Below are positions 62,249 to 64,000 of a stretch of 64,000 bases of DNA, piece after piece; positions within the stretch are counted from its first letter, which is position 1, and every line of letters begins with the position of its first letter. The stretch covers positions 186,001 to 250,000 of the forward strand of contig CAWHQZ010000009.1 in the NCBI GenBank assembly GCA_963831645.1, read 5' to 3'. The translations under genes were made by a program, and so were the position numbers. A model generated the notes under the pieces. The model was not told the DNA's origin and did no database searches. It saw only the letters and a list, made by a program, of their open reading frames with translations. Source of the DNA: CAWHQZ01 sp963831645 (lineage in GTDB: Bacteria > Pseudomonadota > Alphaproteobacteria > Rhizobiales > Aestuariivirgaceae).

Positions 62249-62620
62249 CTACGCTTTCGCCGGTGCGGCGGGTGCCGATGATCCGGAAGCCGGTGCGGCC
62301 GGGGCCGCTGCGCCTGGAGCCGACGGCGCGGCCGGGGCCGCGGTCACGGCAGCTCTCTTGTCAGCCACCGAGTGACCCGCAAACTGGCGTGTCGGAGCGA
62401 ACTCGCCGAACTTGTGACCGACCATATCCTCGGAAACCAGCACAGGGATGTGCTTGGTGCCGTTGTGGACCTGAAAGGTTAGGCCGACGAATTGCGGCAG
62501 GATGGTCGAACGTCTGCTCCAGGTCTTGATGGCCTGGTTGCGTCCGGAGCTTCGTGCAGCATCGGCCTTCTTCAAGAGGTACCCGTCGACGAACGGGCCT
62601 TTCCACACGGATCGAGTCAT
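62249..62620 (-). CDS. rpsS: 30S ribosomal protein S19 with Ala/Pro-rich tail
   Basis: This 123-residue protein has the normal S19 core to about residue 90 (TRSVWKGPFVDGYLLKKAD through HKFGEFAPTRQFAGHSV). A C-terminal extension of about 33 residues, made mostly of Ala, Pro and Ser, follows; canonical S19 is about 92 residues. The core contacts the 30S head and A-site finger; the tail is expected to be disordered. Confidence 0.94.
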   Translation of the reverse strand: MTRSVWKGPFVDGYLLKKADAARSSGRNQAIKTWSRRSTILPQFVGLTFQVHNGTKHIPVLVSEDMVGHKFGEFAPTRQFAGHSVADKRAAVTAAPAAPSAPGAAAPAAPASGSSAPAAPAKA

Positions 62621-62635
62621 TGGCGAGCGGAGCTC

Positions 62636-63469
62636 CTACTTCTTCTTCGTGTGCCGGGAGCGCACGACGAATTTGTTGGTTGACTTGTTATTGCGGGTTT
62701 TCTTGCCCTTGGTCGACTTGCCCCACGGCGTCACCGGGTGGCGGCCCCCCGATGCCTTGCCCTCGCCGCCGCCATGCGGATGGTCGATGGGATTCATGGC
62801 CACTCCGCGTACCCCCGGCCGGACACCCATCCAGCGGTGCCGCCCGGCCTTGGCGATCGTCTCGTTCATGTGATCGGGATTCGAGACCGCTCCGACAGTC
62901 GCAAGGCATCCTGAACGAACCATGCGCGTCTCTCCGGACTTCAGGCGGATCAAGGCATATCCCTGGTCGCGGCCCACGAGCTGGGCATACGTGCCCGCGG
63001 CGCGGGCAATCTGGCCACCTCCGCCGGGCTTCATCTCGACATTGTGAATGATCGTGCCGACCGGCATGCCGGCGAGCGGCATGGCATTGCCCGGCTTGAC
63101 GTCGACGCTCTGTCCGGAAACCACCTCATCGCCGGCCTTGAGGCGCTGCGGGGCCAGAATGTATGCAAGCTCGCCGTCCTTGTACCTGATGAGTGCAATG
63201 TAGGAGGTGCGATTGGGATCATATTCGAGCCGTTCCACAGTCCCCGGAACGTCGAACTTGCGCCGCTTGAAGTCGACGATGCGATAGCGCTGTTTGTGCC
63301 CGCCGCCGGTCAGCCAGTTGGTGGTGCGGCCGAGATTGTTGCGCCCGCCGGTCTTGTTGCGCCCAACGGTCAGAGCCTTGATCGGCTTGCCGGCATGAAG
63401 ATCCGACCGCTTCACCTTGACGAGTTGTCGGAGCCCCGGGGTAACGGGTTTATAGGTCCGCAGTGCCAT
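62636..63469 (-). CDS. rplB: 50S ribosomal protein L2
   Basis: This 277-residue protein matches L2, including GGHKQRYRIVDFKRRK and the conserved C-terminal GVRGVAMNPIDHPHGGGEGK with the His needed for peptidyl transfer. It binds 23S domain IV. S10 operon position between rplW and rpsS. Confidence 0.97.
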   Translation of the reverse strand: MALRTYKPVTPGLRQLVKVKRSDLHAGKPIKALTVGRNKTGGRNNLGRTTNWLTGGGHKQRYRIVDFKRRKFDVPGTVERLEYDPNRTSYIALIRYKDGELAYILAPQRLKAGDEVVSGQSVDVKPGNAMPLAGMPVGTIIHNVEMKPGGGGQIARAAGTYAQLVGRDQGYALIRLKSGETRMVRSGCLATVGAVSNPDHMNETIAKAGRHRWMGVRPGVRGVAMNPIDHPHGGGEGKASGGRHPVTPWGKSTKGKKTRNNKSTNKFVVRSRHTKKK

Positions 63470-63487
63470 TGCCGTCTTGCCTCGCCC

Positions 63488-63775
63488 TTAGAGTCCCGTC
63501 GTCACGTCGATCGAATGCCCTTCGGCCAGCGTCACCACGGCCTTCTTGGCATCGCTCTGAAAGGACTTCCGGCCCTTGAAACGCTTGAACTTGCCCTTGC
63601 GGACCAGCGTGTTGACCGACTTGACCTTGACGCCGAACAGCTTCTCGACCGCCGCCTTGATTTGCGGCTTGGTCGCAGCGGCCGCCACGTTGAAAACTAC
63701 CTGGCTGTGGGCCGAAACCAGGGTAGCCTTTTCGGTGATTGCCGGTGACCTGATGATGGAATGATGATCCGTCAC
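63488..63775 (-). CDS. rplW: 50S ribosomal protein L23
   Basis: This 95-residue protein matches L23 (ITEKATLVSAHSQVVFNVAAAATKPQIKAAVEKLF and VKSVNTLVRKGKFKRF). It sits at the exit tunnel and docks trigger factor and SRP. The start is GTG at 63775, overlapping the rplD stop (GTGA). Confidence 0.95.
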   Translation of the reverse strand: MTDHHSIIRSPAITEKATLVSAHSQVVFNVAAAATKPQIKAAVEKLFGVKVKSVNTLVRKGKFKRFKGRKSFQSDAKKAVVTLAEGHSIDVTTGL

Positions 63776-64000
63776 TTGAACCTCACTTCCAGGGCTTCGA
63801 CCGCAGCCCTGGTCAAAACCAGCTTCCTGCGCCGCAGAATGTCGTACACGTTGATGCCTTGAACGGGCAAAACGTCGATATTATTGATCCCGCGCGCCGC
63901 CAGGACAAAGCTCCTGTCGAGGTCGACGCCGTCGATGATCAGGGCGTTTTCGAGGCCCAGCCTGGCCAGGCTTGTCTTCAGAGCCTTCGTCTTGGCTTCC
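63772..64000 (-). CDS. rplD: 50S ribosomal protein L4, partial (C-terminal end)
   Basis: Read on the minus strand the frame ends GINVYDILRRRKLVLTRAAVEALEVRFK before a TGA at 63772-63774, matching the C-terminus of L4. About 75 codons are visible and the 5' part is cut by the window edge. It completes the S10 operon order L4-L23-L2. Confidence 0.92.
   Translation of the reverse strand, partial: EAKTKALKTSLARLGLENALIIDGVDLDRSFVLAARGINNIDVLPVQGINVYDILRRRKLVLTRAAVEALEVRFK

Overview
The window is a GC-rich chromosomal segment from an alphaproteobacterium, most likely of the order Hyphomicrobiales (Rhizobiales). This rests on family content: an EipB/DUF1849 envelope protein, DUF1489 and DUF1176 proteins, a phasin, an ATP12-type chaperone, clpS-clpA, a PccA-type carboxylase, and the S10-spc-alpha ribosomal cluster in standard order with secY and a zinc-type adk. 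I cannot name the genus. Genes are tightly packed, many with 4-base stop/start overlaps (ATGA, GTGA, TTGA), and GTG/TTG starts are frequent. I see no prophage, insertion sequence, CRISPR array or rRNA gene. One tRNA, tRNA-Leu(GAG), is present. Layout: (1) 1-9 kb holds the 3' end of dinB, eipB, a frameshifted 2-hydroxyacid dehydrogenase, a RidA/GDPD/FemAB-like/HIT run, and clpS-clpA with azlCD attached downstream. (2) 9-19 kb holds a phasin with a terminator and candidate PHB-type operator repeats, a D-Ala-D-Ala carboxypeptidase with a SPOR tail, J-domain and VWA proteins, an amine oxidase, putA, panC, a GNAT enzyme and DUF1489. (3) 19.3-26.9 kb is the most distinctive part. After a dodecin gene there are two separate bufferin-type RiPP operons: bufA1 (DUF2282 precursor), bufB1 (DUF692/MNIO), bufC1 (DUF2063) and a DoxX membrane protein; then bufA2 (six-Cys precursor), a perfect 13-bp hairpin, bufB2 and bufC2. 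Between them lie a broken remnant of a thioredoxin-domain protein, a secreted HExxH metalloprotease-like protein and a creatininase-family hydrolase. (4) 26.9-38.7 kb holds GST, RidA, rhodanese, desaturase, MFS, an unusual CDF metal exporter, HutD, a lectin-like secreted protein, MgtE, a cupin, a DMT exporter, tRNA-Leu, lipB, a second GST and acylphosphatase. (5) 38.8-46.4 kb holds pccA, rimO, DUF2199, pccB, an ATP12-type chaperone and an RluC-type pseudouridine synthase. (6) 46.6-51 kb holds DUF1176 (behind a perfect 13-bp inverted repeat), rarA, a Deg protease and an Lrp-type regulator. (7) 51-64 kb, all minus strand, runs from rplQ back to a partial rplD. How genes work together: bufB/bufC are expected to modify Cys residues of the BufA precursors to make periplasmic metal (copper) buffers, with DoxX as a membrane partner. 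PccA and PccB form propionyl-CoA carboxylase. ClpS delivers substrates to ClpA. PutA degrades proline to glutamate. Four genes are interrupted in total by at least five frameshifts, each repaired by removing a single base. That uniformity points to sequencing or assembly insertions in at least some cases, but it could also be real decay; pccB and the ATP12 gene are the ones where it matters most.
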